64,000 bases of DNA, taken from NCBI GenBank assembly GCA_037442565.1, contig JBBIQA010000004.1, forward strand, positions 1 to 64,000, read 5' to 3'. The notes under the pieces are model-generated. The model was not told where the DNA came from. It searched no databases and worked only from the letters and a program-made list of their open reading frames with translations. The DNA comes from PALSA-911 sp037442565 (GTDB lineage: Bacteria > Pseudomonadota > Alphaproteobacteria > Acetobacterales > Acetobacteraceae). Both the position numbers and the translations under genes were made by a program. This document shows positions 8,614 to 17,816 of this stretch, in pieces. Positions within the stretch are counted from its first letter, which is position 1. Each line of letters begins with the position of its first letter.

Positions 8614-9658
8614 TATCCTGCATCCCGATCCGGCCCGTGTCGCGGCCCGGGCCGAGCTCGACCGGCTGTGGTCGCGCGGCACGAGCTTCCTCGGCAGCGA
8701 GGTCGCCATTCTCGGCGGCGCGATGAGCTGGGTTAGCGAGCGGCACCTGGTCGCCGCGCTGTCCAATGCCGGCGGCTTCGGCGTGATCGCCTGCGGCGCG
8801 ATGGGTCCCGAACTGCTGGAGAAGGAGATCGCCGGCACCAAGGCGCTCACCGGCAAGCCGTTCGGCGTCAACCTGATCACCATGCATCCGCAGCTGGACG
8901 ATCTGGTCCGCGTCTGCCTGGACGCCGGGATCGGCCATATCGTGCTGGCCGGCGGCATCCCGCCCGGCGGCGCCGTGCGCGCGGTAAAGGATGGCGGCGC
9001 CAAGCTTATCGCCTTCGCCCCGGCGCTGGTGCTGGCCAAGCGTCTGGTTCGCTCGGGCGCCGATGCCCTGGTAATCGAGGGTTCCGAGGCCGGTGGCCAT
9101 ATCGGCCCGGTGTCGCTGACCGTGCTGGCACAGGAGATCCTGCCGCATATGCGCGATGTGCCGGTGTTCGTCGCCGGCGGGCTGGGCCGTGGCGAAGCCA
9201 TTCTGTCGTATCTGGAAATGGGCGCGTCCGGCGCCCAGCTCGGTACGCGCTTCGCCGCCACCACCGACAGCATCGCCCATGCCAACTTCAAGCGAGCCTT
9301 CATCCGCGCCAACGCGCGTGACGCCCTGCCGTCCGTCCAGCTCGACGAGCGCTTTCCGGTGATTCCGGTCCGCGGGCTGGTCAATGAGGGCACCAAGCGC
9401 TTTCTGACCCATCAGGGCGAGACGCTGGCGCGGTTCCAGTCCGGCGAGCTGACCAAGGAAGCCGCGCAGCTGGAAATCGAGCATTTCTGGGCCGGCGCGC
9501 TGCGCCGCGCGGTGATCGAGGGCGACGTGGATACAGGGTCGGTGATGGCCGGCCAGTCTGTCGGCATGGTGACCGCGGAGCAGTCGGTCGCCGAGGTGAT
9601 CGCCGAACTGGTCGACCAGGCGGTGACCGCGCTGGCCGCCCGCGGCCGATCTACCTAA
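8594..9658 (+). CDS. Nitronate monooxygenase / FabK-like FMN oxidoreductase
   Basis: 354 residues in a TIM-barrel 2-nitropropane dioxygenase family frame. SNAGGFGVIACGAM near the N-terminus, VLAGGIPPGG, EGSEAGGHIGPVS (phosphate/FMN loop) and VFVAGGLGRGEAI in order are typical. The family includes nitronate monooxygenases and enoyl-ACP reductase FabK; the sequence alone does not separate them. The start overlaps the lysC stop by 20 nt (alternative ATG at 8603 overlaps by 11), indicating translational coupling; ptsP begins 6 nt after its stop. Confidence 0.85.
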   Translation: MASMPPDILHPDPARVAARAELDRLWSRGTSFLGSEVAILGGAMSWVSERHLVAALSNAGGFGVIACGAMGPELLEKEIAGTKALTGKPFGVNLITMHPQLDDLVRVCLDAGIGHIVLAGGIPPGGAVRAVKDGGAKLIAFAPALVLAKRLVRSGADALVIEGSEAGGHIGPVSLTVLAQEILPHMRDVPVFVAGGLGRGEAILSYLEMGASGAQLGTRFAATTDSIAHANFKRAFIRANARDALPSVQLDERFPVIPVRGLVNEGTKRFLTHQGETLARFQSGELTKEAAQLEIEHFWAGALRRAVIEGDVDTGSVMAGQSVGMVTAEQSVAEVIAELVDQAVTALAARGRST

Positions 9659-9664
9659 GGCCAG

Positions 9665-11935
9665 ATGACCACCCCGCGCCGTCTGCTGTCGCGCCTGCGC
9701 GAGCTGATGGCGTCGGGCAACGCGACCCCGGATGCCAGCCCCTATGCCGCGCCGCTGGCGGAGTTGGTGCGCCTGGTTGCCAGCGAACTGGTGAGCGAGG
9801 TTTGCTCGATCTATGTCCAGCGCCCCGGCGACATTCTGGAACTGGCGGCTACCGAGGGGCTGAACCCGAACGCGGTCGGGCGCACCCGGCTGCGCGTCGG
9901 CGAGGGCATTATCGGGCTGTGCGCGGCCACCGCCACGGTGGAGAACCTGCCGGATGCGCAGAACCACCCCGCTTTCGCCTATCGCCCGGAAACCGGCGAG
10001 GAGCCATACGCGTCGCTGCTGGCCGTGCCGGTCCGCCGCGCCGGGCGCACGCTCGGCGTGCTGGCGGTGCAGAACCGCACGCCGCGCCATTACAGCGATG
10101 ACGAAGTGGATGTGCTGGAAACCGTGTCGATGCTGCTGGCCGAGGTGCTGGCGGCATCGGGCCAGACGGACGGCGCGGATGAGGGCCTGGCCGGCACCCT
10201 GCCGCGGGTGTTTCCAGGCACCACGCTGGTGGCCGGCATCGCCATCGGCCCGGTCATTCTGCATGGCGGCTTCCACATCGCGCGCAAGCTGCTGGCCGAC
10301 GACCCCGAGGCCGAACTGCATCGCCTGCACGAGGCTGCCGAGCGGATGCAGCAGGGCCTGGACGAGTTGATCGAAGCGCGGATGCCGTCGGCGGAGGCCG
10401 CCGGCAACGCCGATGCCTCGGCCTCGCGCGAAGTGCTGGAGGCCTATCGCCTGGTCGCCGCCGATGCCGGCTGGCTGCGCCGCGTCGGCGAGGTGATCCG
10501 CGGCGGGCTCTCCGCCGAGGCCGCGGTGCAGCGTGTCGCCGGGGAATTGCGCGACCGGATGCGCCGCATCACCGATCCCTATCTGCGCGAGCGGCTGGCC
10601 GATCTGGAGGATTTGGCCGGGCGGCTGATGCGGACGCTGTCGGGCCATGTCGCGACGCATGAGGCGGTGCCGCCCGGCGCCATATTGCTGGCGCGGCGGC
10701 TGGGGCCGGCGGAATTGCTGGACTGGCATGCCCGCGGCATCGCCGGTGTGGCGGTCGAGGAGGCCAGCCCCTCCGGCCATGCCGCGATCCTGGCGCGGGC
10801 GCTGAACCTGCCGATGCTCGGTGGCATCCGCGGGGTGGTGGACGCGGCCGGCCCGCAGGACCAGGCGGTGCTGGACGGCGATGCCGGTCAGCTGATCCTG
10901 CGCCCGGACACCGATGTCCGGCTGGTCTATGCCAGGGCGATGGAGGCGCGCAGCGCGCTGCAGGCCGGCTGGGCGGCGCTGCGGGATCGTCCCGCCGCCA
11001 CCCGCGACGGCACGCCGGTCAGCCTGATGCTGAACGTCGGCCTGGGCCTGGAACTCGCCCAGCTGGACGTGACGGGTGCGGCCGGCATTGGCCTGTTCCG
11101 CACCGAGATCGCCATGCTCGCGCGCGGCGCCATCGCCGATACCGCCGAGCAGGCCGCGATCTATGGCCGTGTAATGGACGCCGCCGGGGACCGGCCGGTG
11201 CTGTTCCGCACGCTCGATCTCGGCGGCGACAAGCTGCTGCCGGGCGCGGCGACGCCGATCGAGGAGAACCCGGCGATGGGCTGGCGGTCGCTGCGCATCG
11301 GCCTCGATCGCCCGGCGCTGCTGCGCCGGCAGTTGCGTGCCCTGCTGCTGGCGGCTGGTGGGCGGAAGCTGTCGGTGATGTTCCCGATGGTGGCGACGGT
11401 TGCCGAATTTCGGGCCGCCCGCGCCCTGTTGCTGGCCGAGGCGCGGCGGGTGCGCCCGGAGCCTGGGGAATTATCGGTCGGCACGATGCTGGAGGTGCCA
11501 TCCCTGCTTTGGCAGCTGCCGACGCTGCTGGCGGAGGCTGATTTCGTCTCGATCGGCTCCAACGACCTGCTGCAGTTCCTGTTCGCCGCTGATCGTGGCT
11601 CGCCGGCGCTGTCCGGGCGCTACGACCTGCTGTCGCCGCCGGTGCTCGATTTGCTGGAGGCTGTGCTGACCGAGGCGCGCGGCTCGGGCGTGCCGGTGTC
11701 GCTGTGCGGCGAGGCGGCGTCGCGCCCGCTTGAGGCGATGACACTGGTCGGGCTCGGCATTACCTCCCTGTCGATGCCGGCGCCCGGATTGCTGCCGGTG
11801 AAGGCGTTGCTGGCGCAGCTGGATCTGTCCACTTTCCGCCCGTTCCTGGCCGCCATCCGGCGCAACGCGGCGGGTGATGCCAGCCTGCGTGAGCCGATCC
11901 TGAACTGGGCGCGCGAACACGGGTTGCCGGTTTGA
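9665..11935 (+). CDS. ptsP: Phosphoenolpyruvate–protein phosphotransferase PtsP (enzyme I-Ntr)
   Basis: 756 residues. N-terminal GAF domain (about 20-160), then enzyme I: PEP-utilising N domain from about 175, phosphohistidine loop with H372 in SPSGHAAILARAL, and the PEP-binding barrel with LFRTEIAML, LFRTLDLGGDK, VMFPMVATVAEF and SIGSNDLLQF. It starts the nitrogen PTS relay, taking phosphate from PEP and passing it to NPr and EIIA-Ntr, which are not in the window. The GAF domain senses glutamine or 2-oxoglutarate status in studied relatives. Last member of the lysC–ptsP overlapping block. Confidence 0.95.
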   Translation: MTTPRRLLSRLRELMASGNATPDASPYAAPLAELVRLVASELVSEVCSIYVQRPGDILELAATEGLNPNAVGRTRLRVGEGIIGLCAATATVENLPDAQNHPAFAYRPETGEEPYASLLAVPVRRAGRTLGVLAVQNRTPRHYSDDEVDVLETVSMLLAEVLAASGQTDGADEGLAGTLPRVFPGTTLVAGIAIGPVILHGGFHIARKLLADDPEAELHRLHEAAERMQQGLDELIEARMPSAEAAGNADASASREVLEAYRLVAADAGWLRRVGEVIRGGLSAEAAVQRVAGELRDRMRRITDPYLRERLADLEDLAGRLMRTLSGHVATHEAVPPGAILLARRLGPAELLDWHARGIAGVAVEEASPSGHAAILARALNLPMLGGIRGVVDAAGPQDQAVLDGDAGQLILRPDTDVRLVYARAMEARSALQAGWAALRDRPAATRDGTPVSLMLNVGLGLELAQLDVTGAAGIGLFRTEIAMLARGAIADTAEQAAIYGRVMDAAGDRPVLFRTLDLGGDKLLPGAATPIEENPAMGWRSLRIGLDRPALLRRQLRALLLAAGGRKLSVMFPMVATVAEFRAARALLLAEARRVRPEPGELSVGTMLEVPSLLWQLPTLLAEADFVSIGSNDLLQFLFAADRGSPALSGRYDLLSPPVLDLLEAVLTEARGSGVPVSLCGEAASRPLEAMTLVGLGITSLSMPAPGLLPVKALLAQLDLSTFRPFLAAIRRNAAGDASLREPILNWAREHGLPV

Positions 11936-12255
11936 CGCAATGCCGGCGCAAACCGGCGGGAGGCGTTGTTCGTGTGACAATACGATTTCATTTCCCGCCA
12001 TAGGCGTTCCCAAATCGACAGCAATATTGAGCCAGGGGAAACGGCGGTCGTTGGCAACCACGCCCCTCCTGGTATAGAACCCTCCGGCAGTTCGGGTTCG
12101 GGGACGGCATGCGCGGGTTTCGGGTCGGGGCCACCCCGGATCTTGATGGAGCCTGAAGTTTGGACGTGCGGGCTTTGAATGTCCCGGTCTTGAATGAATA
12201 ATGTTTGAAAAAGCGTCGCTGGAATAAGCAGAGCCGGAATATGCAGGGCCGGAAG
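11936..12255. other. Intergenic stretch between ptsP and the RodZ-like gene
   Basis: 320 bases with no convincing gene. GCCGG-cgcaaa-CCGGC just after ptsP may be a weak terminator hairpin. The stretch is AT-richer than its neighbours, suggesting the promoter of the RodZ-like to hisS block. The last 45 bases contain roughly 15-nt imperfect repeats of a GGAATA(A/T)GCAGRGCC type that run up to the start codon. Confidence 0.5.
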
Positions 12256-13308
12256 ATGATGTCGGGCACAGGATTTGAAACGCTGGAACCCTCGGGTGCG
12301 TCACGTGTTGGCGAGGACCTGCGCGCCGCGCGCGAGCGTCTGGGCTGGGGTCTGGCGGATTGTGCCGATGGGCTGCGGATCCGCCGGGAATACCTGGCGG
12401 CGCTGGAGAACGGCCAGTTCGAGGCGCTGCCGGCTCCCGCCTATGCTGCCGGGTTCCTGCGCAGCTATGGCAAGGCCCTGGGCCTGGATGCCGATGACTT
12501 GGTGCGCCGGTTCAAGGTAGAGGTCGCCGGAGGCAACGCGCAGACCCGATTGGCCTTTCCCGTTCCGGCCCCGGAGCGCGGCTGGCCCACCGGCGCGGTG
12601 GTTCTGCTCGGCGCCGTGCTGGCGGTCGGCGCCTATGTCGGGTGGTACAGGCTTTCCGGCGAGGGCCGCCTGCCCGCCGAGGTCGTGCCGGCGATCCCCG
12701 CCCATCTGGCGCCGCTGGCGGAGCAGGCCGTGCCGCCGTCGGTACCCGCGCCCAGCGCGCCCGCTGTGGTTGCCAGCGACGCCGCGCCGCCGGTTGAAGC
12801 GGCGCCTTCGTCCTCGATCTCGCCCTCCTCGGCCGCCGCGGCTATCCCCCTGCCTCCGGTGCCCGGCGCGATTCCGCCCCCGACGGTGGTGCAGACTTCG
12901 GCGCCGCCTGCTGTCGCCACCCCCGCCGCCTCGGCTCCGGCGGCGCCGGCGCCCGACGCGTCGCGGCTGACCTTGCTGGCGCATGGCGATGTCTGGCTGC
13001 AGGTGCGCGACCGCTCTGGACAAGTGCTGCTGCGCAAGGTTCTGAAGGCCGGGGAAAGCTGGGCCGTTCCGCCCAAGCCGGGCCTGCTGCTGAACACCGG
13101 CAATGCCGGCAACATGGAAATCATGCTGGACGGGACTCAGGCGATCGCGCTGTCCGGTGCCGGCATCACGCGGCGCGACCTGCCGCTGGACGTGGACCTG
13201 ATCAAGGACGGGAAGCTTGGGCAGCCGGTGGTCTTCGCGCAGCCGAAGCCGAAACCGAAGCCGGCGGAAGGCGCCGACGCGGCCTATGTCCCCCCTGGTA
13301 GCCGCTAG
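12256..13308 (+). CDS. RodZ-like helix-turn-helix membrane protein (HTH_25 plus DUF4115)
   Basis: 350 residues from ATG 12256; in-frame ATGs at 12205, 12241 and 12259 are possible because the leader is repetitive. Cytoplasmic HTH domain about 20-85 (EDLRAARERLGWGLADCADG, RIRREYLAALENGQFEALP, AYAAGFLRSYGKALGLDAD). One membrane helix follows (GAVVLLGAVLAVGAYVGWY), then a 100-residue Pro/Ala-rich periplasmic linker and a C-terminal DUF4115 beta-domain (LTLLAHGDVWLQVRDRSG...). This is the architecture of RodZ, which links MreB to the cell-wall elongasome. Its position before ispG matches the yfgA/rodZ–ispG order known in Proteobacteria. Confidence 0.85.
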   Translation: MMSGTGFETLEPSGASRVGEDLRAARERLGWGLADCADGLRIRREYLAALENGQFEALPAPAYAAGFLRSYGKALGLDADDLVRRFKVEVAGGNAQTRLAFPVPAPERGWPTGAVVLLGAVLAVGAYVGWYRLSGEGRLPAEVVPAIPAHLAPLAEQAVPPSVPAPSAPAVVASDAAPPVEAAPSSSISPSSAAAAIPLPPVPGAIPPPTVVQTSAPPAVATPAASAPAAPAPDASRLTLLAHGDVWLQVRDRSGQVLLRKVLKAGESWAVPPKPGLLLNTGNAGNMEIMLDGTQAIALSGAGITRRDLPLDVDLIKDGKLGQPVVFAQPKPKPKPAEGADAAYVPPGSR

Positions 13309-13501
13309 CCCGGGTTGCTGGTGAAGACCGACTTTCAGGCCGGGGATACCGGCAATACGCTGCCGGCAGGTGGCGTTCGGACCTGCCGATCCCTATTCTC
13401 TGCTGTATCCATTCCCTGTTTCCCGTTGCCTGAGCATTTCGTGACCACCAGCGCCCCCGATGCCGGCGCGGCCTTCATCGCATGAGCCGGAGAGCGACCG
13501 C

Positions 13502-14635
13502 ATGAACTACCGTCCCTACCAGCAGATCACCCGCCGGGTATCGCGCCAGATCCATGTCGGCCGGGTGCCGGTGGGCGGCGACGCGCCGATCACCGTGCAG
13601 ACCATGACCAACACCCTGACCACCGACGTCGCGGGAACGGTGGCGCAGATCAAACGGGCCGAGGCGGCCGGGGTGGACATCGTCCGCGTGTCCTGCCCGG
13701 ACCAGGAAAGCGCCCTCGCGCTGAAGGACATCGTGCGCCAGGTGGACGTGCCGATCGTCGCCGACATCCACTTCCACTACCGCCGCGCCATCGAGGCGGC
13801 GCAGTCGGGCGCGGCCTGCCTGCGCATCAACCCCGGCAACATCGGCAGCGCCGAGCGGGTGCGCGAAGTGATCCAGGCGGCGCGTGACCATGGCTGCTCC
13901 ATGCGCATCGGCGTCAATGCCGGGTCGCTGGAGAAGCACCTGCTGGAGAAATACGGCGAGCCGAACCCCGAGGCCCTGGTAGAATCGGCGCTCGAGCACG
14001 CCAAGATCCTGCAGGACCACGACTTCCACGAGTTCAAGATCAGCGTGAAGGCGTCCGACGTGTTCCTCGCCGTCGCCGCCTATCAGCAACTGGCCGAGGT
14101 GTGCGACCACCCGCTGCATATCGGCGTCACCGAGGCCGGCGGGCGGCGCATGGGCACGGTGAAATCCTCCATTGGCCTCGGCTCGCTGCTCTGGGCCGGC
14201 ATCGGCGACACGCTGCGGGTGTCCCTGTCCGATGAACCCGAGGAGGAAGTGCGGGTTGGCTGGGACATCCTGAAGGGCCTGGGCATCCGTCATCGCGGCG
14301 TGAAGGTGATCTCCTGCCCGTCCTGCGCCAGGCAGGGCTTCAACGTGATCCAGACGGTGCAAACCCTGGAGGACCGGCTCGCGCACATAGAGACGCCGCT
14401 GACCCTGTCCATCATCGGCTGCGTGGTGAACGGGCCCGGTGAGGCGCTGATGACCGATATCGGCATCACCGGCGGCGGCAACGGAAGGCACATGGTCTAT
14501 GCCGCCGGCAAGACCGACCACACGATCGAGAACACGGGCATGGTCGACCACATCGTCGGGCTAGTGGAGGCCAAGGCGGCGGAACTGAAGGCGGCGGAGC
14601 TGGCGAAGAAAGCCGAGCTGGAGGCCGCTGAATAA
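13502..14635 (+). CDS. ispG: 4-hydroxy-3-methylbut-2-enyl diphosphate synthase (flavodoxin) IspG
   Basis: 377 residues from ATG 13502, which fits the family start MNYRPYQQITRRVSRQIHVG better than an upstream ATG at 13460. Barrel motifs include GGDAPITVQTMTNT and INPGNIGS. The C-terminal 4Fe-4S ligands appear as ISCPSCARQGFN and IIGCVVNGPGEA. Catalyses the reductive ring opening of MEcPP to HMBPP in the MEP isoprenoid pathway, using reduced flavodoxin or ferredoxin. The C-terminus is a short Ala/Glu/Lys-rich tail of repeating KAAELKAAELAKKAELEAAE character. hisS starts one base after its stop codon. Confidence 0.96.
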   Translation: MNYRPYQQITRRVSRQIHVGRVPVGGDAPITVQTMTNTLTTDVAGTVAQIKRAEAAGVDIVRVSCPDQESALALKDIVRQVDVPIVADIHFHYRRAIEAAQSGAACLRINPGNIGSAERVREVIQAARDHGCSMRIGVNAGSLEKHLLEKYGEPNPEALVESALEHAKILQDHDFHEFKISVKASDVFLAVAAYQQLAEVCDHPLHIGVTEAGGRRMGTVKSSIGLGSLLWAGIGDTLRVSLSDEPEEEVRVGWDILKGLGIRHRGVKVISCPSCARQGFNVIQTVQTLEDRLAHIETPLTLSIIGCVVNGPGEALMTDIGITGGGNGRHMVYAAGKTDHTIENTGMVDHIVGLVEAKAAELKAAELAKKAELEAAE

Positions 14636-14636
14636 A

Positions 14637-15887
14637 TTGGCCGACCTGCAACCCGTCCGCGGCACGCGCGACCTCATCGGCGAGGATCAGCGCCGCCACC
14701 AGCACGTGATCGAGACGGCGCGGCGTATAGCCGCGTCCTATGGTTTCGACGAATGGTCGACCCCGGTGTTCGAGGACACGCGCGTCTTCTCCCGCACCCT
14801 GGGCGAGACCTCCGACGTGGTGATGAAGGAGATGTACACCTTCGAGGACCGCGGCGGCGACAGCGTCACGTTGCGCCCGGAAGGCACCGCCGGCGTCTGC
14901 CGCGCTTTGGTCACCAATGGCCTGACCCAGTCCCTGCCGCAGAAGGTGTTCTACGCCGGGCCGATGTTCCGCTACGAGCGGCCGCAGAAGGGCCGCTATC
15001 GGCAGTTCCACCAGATCGGACTGGAACTGATCGGCCCGGCCGAGCCGCTGGCCGATGCCGAGGTGATCGCCTGCGGCTGGGATATCCTCACGGCGCTCGG
15101 TGTCGCCGGAGACACCATCCTGGAAATCAACACCCTCGGCGATACCGAAAGCCGGGACGCCTACCGCGCCGCGCTGGTGGAATATTTCATCATCCACCGC
15201 TCGTCGCTGTCCAAGGACAGCCTGGACCGGCTGGAGCGCAACCCGATGCGCATCCTTGATTCCAAGGACGAGGGCGACAAGCGGATCGTGGCCGGCGCGC
15301 CGAGCATTCACGCCCATCTGAGCGAGGCGGCCAGCGTGTTCTACGCCACCCTGAAGCAGCACCTGACCCGCTTGCGCGTGCCATTCGTGGAAAATCCGCA
15401 GATCGTTCGCGGCCTCGACTATTACGGCCATACCGCCTTCGAGTTCGTCACCGGCAAGCTGGGCTCGCAGGGCACGGTGATGGCCGGGGGGCGCTATAAC
15501 GGCCTGGTGGCGGAAATGGGCGGGCCGCAGACCCCCGCCGTCGGCTGGGCCGCGGGGATCGAGCGGCTCGGCATGCTGCTCGACGCGCCGCCCGCGATCG
15601 CCGCCGCCGTCGCGGTCATCCCGGTCGGCGATGCCGCCGAGGGGCCCGCAATGGATGTGTTGCAAGCGCTGCGTCATGCCGGCCAGCGGGCCGAGATGGC
15701 GTATCGCGGCAACCTCAAGCGCCGGCTGGAACGCGCCAATCGCATCGGCGCCCGCGCTGCCGTGATCCTGGGCGAGGATGATCTGGCGCGCGGCGTGGCC
15801 CAGGTGAAGGATCTGGCAACCGGCAGCCAGCAAGCCGTGAAGCTGGCGGAGATCGCGGCCTATCTAAGCGCGGATCGTCTGCGATAA
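14637..15887 (+). CDS. hisS: Histidine–tRNA ligase
   Basis: 416 residues beginning at a TTG codon one base after the ispG stop, so translation is probably coupled. LQPVRGTRDLIGEDQ is the family start; class II motifs are seen as LRPEGTAGVCRA (motif 2 region), GPMFRYERPQKGRYRQFHQIGLE and the histidine-specific RGLDYYGHTAFEF. GGRYNGLVAEMGG and VGWAAGIERL (motif 3) precede the anticodon-binding domain. Charges tRNA-His. It lies 9 bp before prfA. Confidence 0.96.
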   Translation: MADLQPVRGTRDLIGEDQRRHQHVIETARRIAASYGFDEWSTPVFEDTRVFSRTLGETSDVVMKEMYTFEDRGGDSVTLRPEGTAGVCRALVTNGLTQSLPQKVFYAGPMFRYERPQKGRYRQFHQIGLELIGPAEPLADAEVIACGWDILTALGVAGDTILEINTLGDTESRDAYRAALVEYFIIHRSSLSKDSLDRLERNPMRILDSKDEGDKRIVAGAPSIHAHLSEAASVFYATLKQHLTRLRVPFVENPQIVRGLDYYGHTAFEFVTGKLGSQGTVMAGGRYNGLVAEMGGPQTPAVGWAAGIERLGMLLDAPPAIAAAVAVIPVGDAAEGPAMDVLQALRHAGQRAEMAYRGNLKRRLERANRIGARAAVILGEDDLARGVAQVKDLATGSQQAVKLAEIAAYLSADRLR

Positions 15888-15896
15888 ACTGAGCCT

Positions 15897-16952
15897 ATGA
15901 ACTTAGCGACCAAACTCGACCGTATCGCCGCCCGCGCCGAAGAACTGCGCGCGCTGCTGGGCGAAGGCATTTCCGGCGACGCCTACGTGAAGGCGTCGCG
16001 CGAGCTGTCGGACATCGAGCCGGTGGTTTCGCGCATCGGCGATTTGCGCGCCGCCGAGCAGGCGCGCCAGGAGGCGGAGACGCTACTCGCCGATCCCACG
16101 ATGCGGGAGTTGGCGGAAGCCGAGTTGTTCGAACTGAAGGAGAAAATCCCGGCGCTGGAGCACGAAATCCGTGTTTCCCTATTGCCGAAGGACGAGGCCG
16201 ACGCGCGTTCCGCCATTCTGGAAATCCGTCCCGCCGCTGGCGGTGACGAGGCCGGCCTGTTCGCGGCCGAACTGTTCGCGATGTACCAGAAATACGCCGA
16301 CAGCCGCGGCTGGAAGTTCGAGGTGCTGGAATTCGAGGAAACCGGCCTCGGCAGCCTGAAGGAAGGCATCGCCGAAATCACCGGGCGCAACGTGTTCGCC
16401 CGGTTGAAATACGAATCCGGCGTGCATCGTGTGCAGCGCGTGCCGGCCACCGAAAGCCAGGGCCGCATCCATACCTCCACCGTCACCGTCGCGGTGCTTC
16501 CCGAGGCCGAGGAAGTGGACGTGCAGATCGACGAGAGCGACCTGCGCATAGATGTCTATCGCGCCTCCGGCGCCGGCGGGCAGCACGTGAACAAGACCGA
16601 AAGCGCGGTGCGCATCACGCATCTCCCCACCGGCATCGTGGTGGCGATGCAGGAGGAGCGCAGCCAGCACAAGAACCGCGCCAAGGCGATGAAGATCCTG
16701 CGTGCCCGGATGTACGAACAGCAGCGCGCCAGCCTGCACGCCACCCGTTCCGCCGACCGCAAATCCCAGGTCGGCACCGGGGACCGCTCGGAGCGCATCC
16801 GCACCTATAATTTTCCGCAGGGCCGGGTGTCGGACCATCGCATCAACCTGACGCTGTACAAGATCGACAAGGTCATGCAGGGCGATCTGGACGAGTTCAT
16901 CGACAAGCTTACCGCCGAGGACCAGGCGGCGCGGCTGGCGGCGGACGAGTGA
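15897..16952 (+). CDS. prfA: Peptide chain release factor 1
   Basis: 351 residues, normal RF1 length. The GGQ loop (GAGGQHVNKTESAVR) lies at residues 227-229 and catalyses peptidyl-tRNA hydrolysis. The stop-codon-reading tripeptide is PAT (in RVPATESQGRIHTS), matching the PxT of RF1 and its UAA/UAG specificity. The stop codon overlaps the GTG start of prmC, whose product methylates the GGQ glutamine of this protein. Confidence 0.97.
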   Translation: MNLATKLDRIAARAEELRALLGEGISGDAYVKASRELSDIEPVVSRIGDLRAAEQARQEAETLLADPTMRELAEAELFELKEKIPALEHEIRVSLLPKDEADARSAILEIRPAAGGDEAGLFAAELFAMYQKYADSRGWKFEVLEFEETGLGSLKEGIAEITGRNVFARLKYESGVHRVQRVPATESQGRIHTSTVTVAVLPEAEEVDVQIDESDLRIDVYRASGAGGQHVNKTESAVRITHLPTGIVVAMQEERSQHKNRAKAMKILRARMYEQQRASLHATRSADRKSQVGTGDRSERIRTYNFPQGRVSDHRINLTLYKIDKVMQGDLDEFIDKLTAEDQAARLAADE

Positions 16953-17812
16953 AGCCAGGCATGGGGGCAGAGCCCCTGGCCTTGCTAACCCTCCTCCACC
17001 GCGCCGCCGCCGCCCTGCGGACCGCCGGCATCGACAACCCCCGCCTGGAAGCACGCCTTCTGCTCGCCCACGGGTTGGGCGTTCCGGTTGCAACCATTCT
17101 GCGCGACAGAGATGTGGTCGTTCAGGCCCCCGGCTACGACGCGCTGATCGCGCGGCGCGCCGCGCATGAACCGCTGGCGCTGATCCTGGGCCGGCGCGAA
17201 TTCTGGAGCCTGGAATTCGCGGTCTCGCCGGATACGCTGATCCCGCGCGGCGATTCCGAAACCCTGATCGAGGCGGCGCTGGCGGCGTTCGCGGACCGCT
17301 CCGCCGTGCACCGCGTGCTGGACCTCGGCACCGGCACCGGCTGTCTGCTGATTGCCGCCCTGCAGGAGTTTCCGGACGCATTCGGCATCGGCGTCGACCG
17401 GGTCCCGGGTGCGGCGCGGCTGGCCGCGCGCAACGCCGCCGCGCTCGGCTTCGCGGACCGGGCCGCCTTCCTGGTGGCCGACTGGGCGGCGCCGCTGGCC
17501 GGGCGCTTCGACCTCGTGCTGGCCAATCCGCCGTATATCCCGACGCGCGATCTGGCCGGGCTGATGCCGGAGGTGGCGGAACACGAGCCGCTCAGTGCGC
17601 TGGATGGCGGCGCGGACGGCCTGGCCGCCTATCGCCGCATCCTCGCGGCGCTGCCGGCGCTTTTGGCATCGGGGGGCGCGGCGGTGATCGAGCTTGGCAT
17701 CGGCCAGGCGAACGACGTTGCGGCGCTGGCGGAAGCGGCCGGGTTCGCGAGCGCCTTGCGCAACGACCTGGCCGGCATCCCCCGCGCGCTGATCCTGCGC
17801 CATCGCGCCTGA
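16949..17812 (+). CDS. prmC: Release factor glutamine methyltransferase PrmC
   Basis: 287 residues if started at GTG 16949, which overlaps the prfA stop; ATG 16961 gives 283. N-terminal helical domain, then SAM motif I VLDLGTGTGCLLIAAL and the hallmark VLANPPYIP that binds the target glutamine amide. Methylates the GGQ Gln of RF1 and RF2. The first codons lie in a small hairpin, GGGGC-aga-GCCCC, so the true start may be a little downstream. In related genomes DUF4167 and clpB usually follow; here an opposite-strand exporter operon intervenes. Confidence 0.94.
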   Translation: MKPGMGAEPLALLTLLHRAAAALRTAGIDNPRLEARLLLAHGLGVPVATILRDRDVVVQAPGYDALIARRAAHEPLALILGRREFWSLEFAVSPDTLIPRGDSETLIEAALAAFADRSAVHRVLDLGTGTGCLLIAALQEFPDAFGIGVDRVPGAARLAARNAAALGFADRAAFLVADWAAPLAGRFDLVLANPPYIPTRDLAGLMPEVAEHEPLSALDGGADGLAAYRRILAALPALLASGGAAVIELGIGQANDVAALAEAAGFASALRNDLAGIPRALILRHRA

Positions 17813-17816
17813 ACCC

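Noticed and set aside
8534..10780. 748-codon minus-strand open frame
   Set aside because: Antisense to lysC, the FMN oxidoreductase and ptsP, all of which have full family motifs; the His/Gln/Arg-rich product is a GC-skew artefact.
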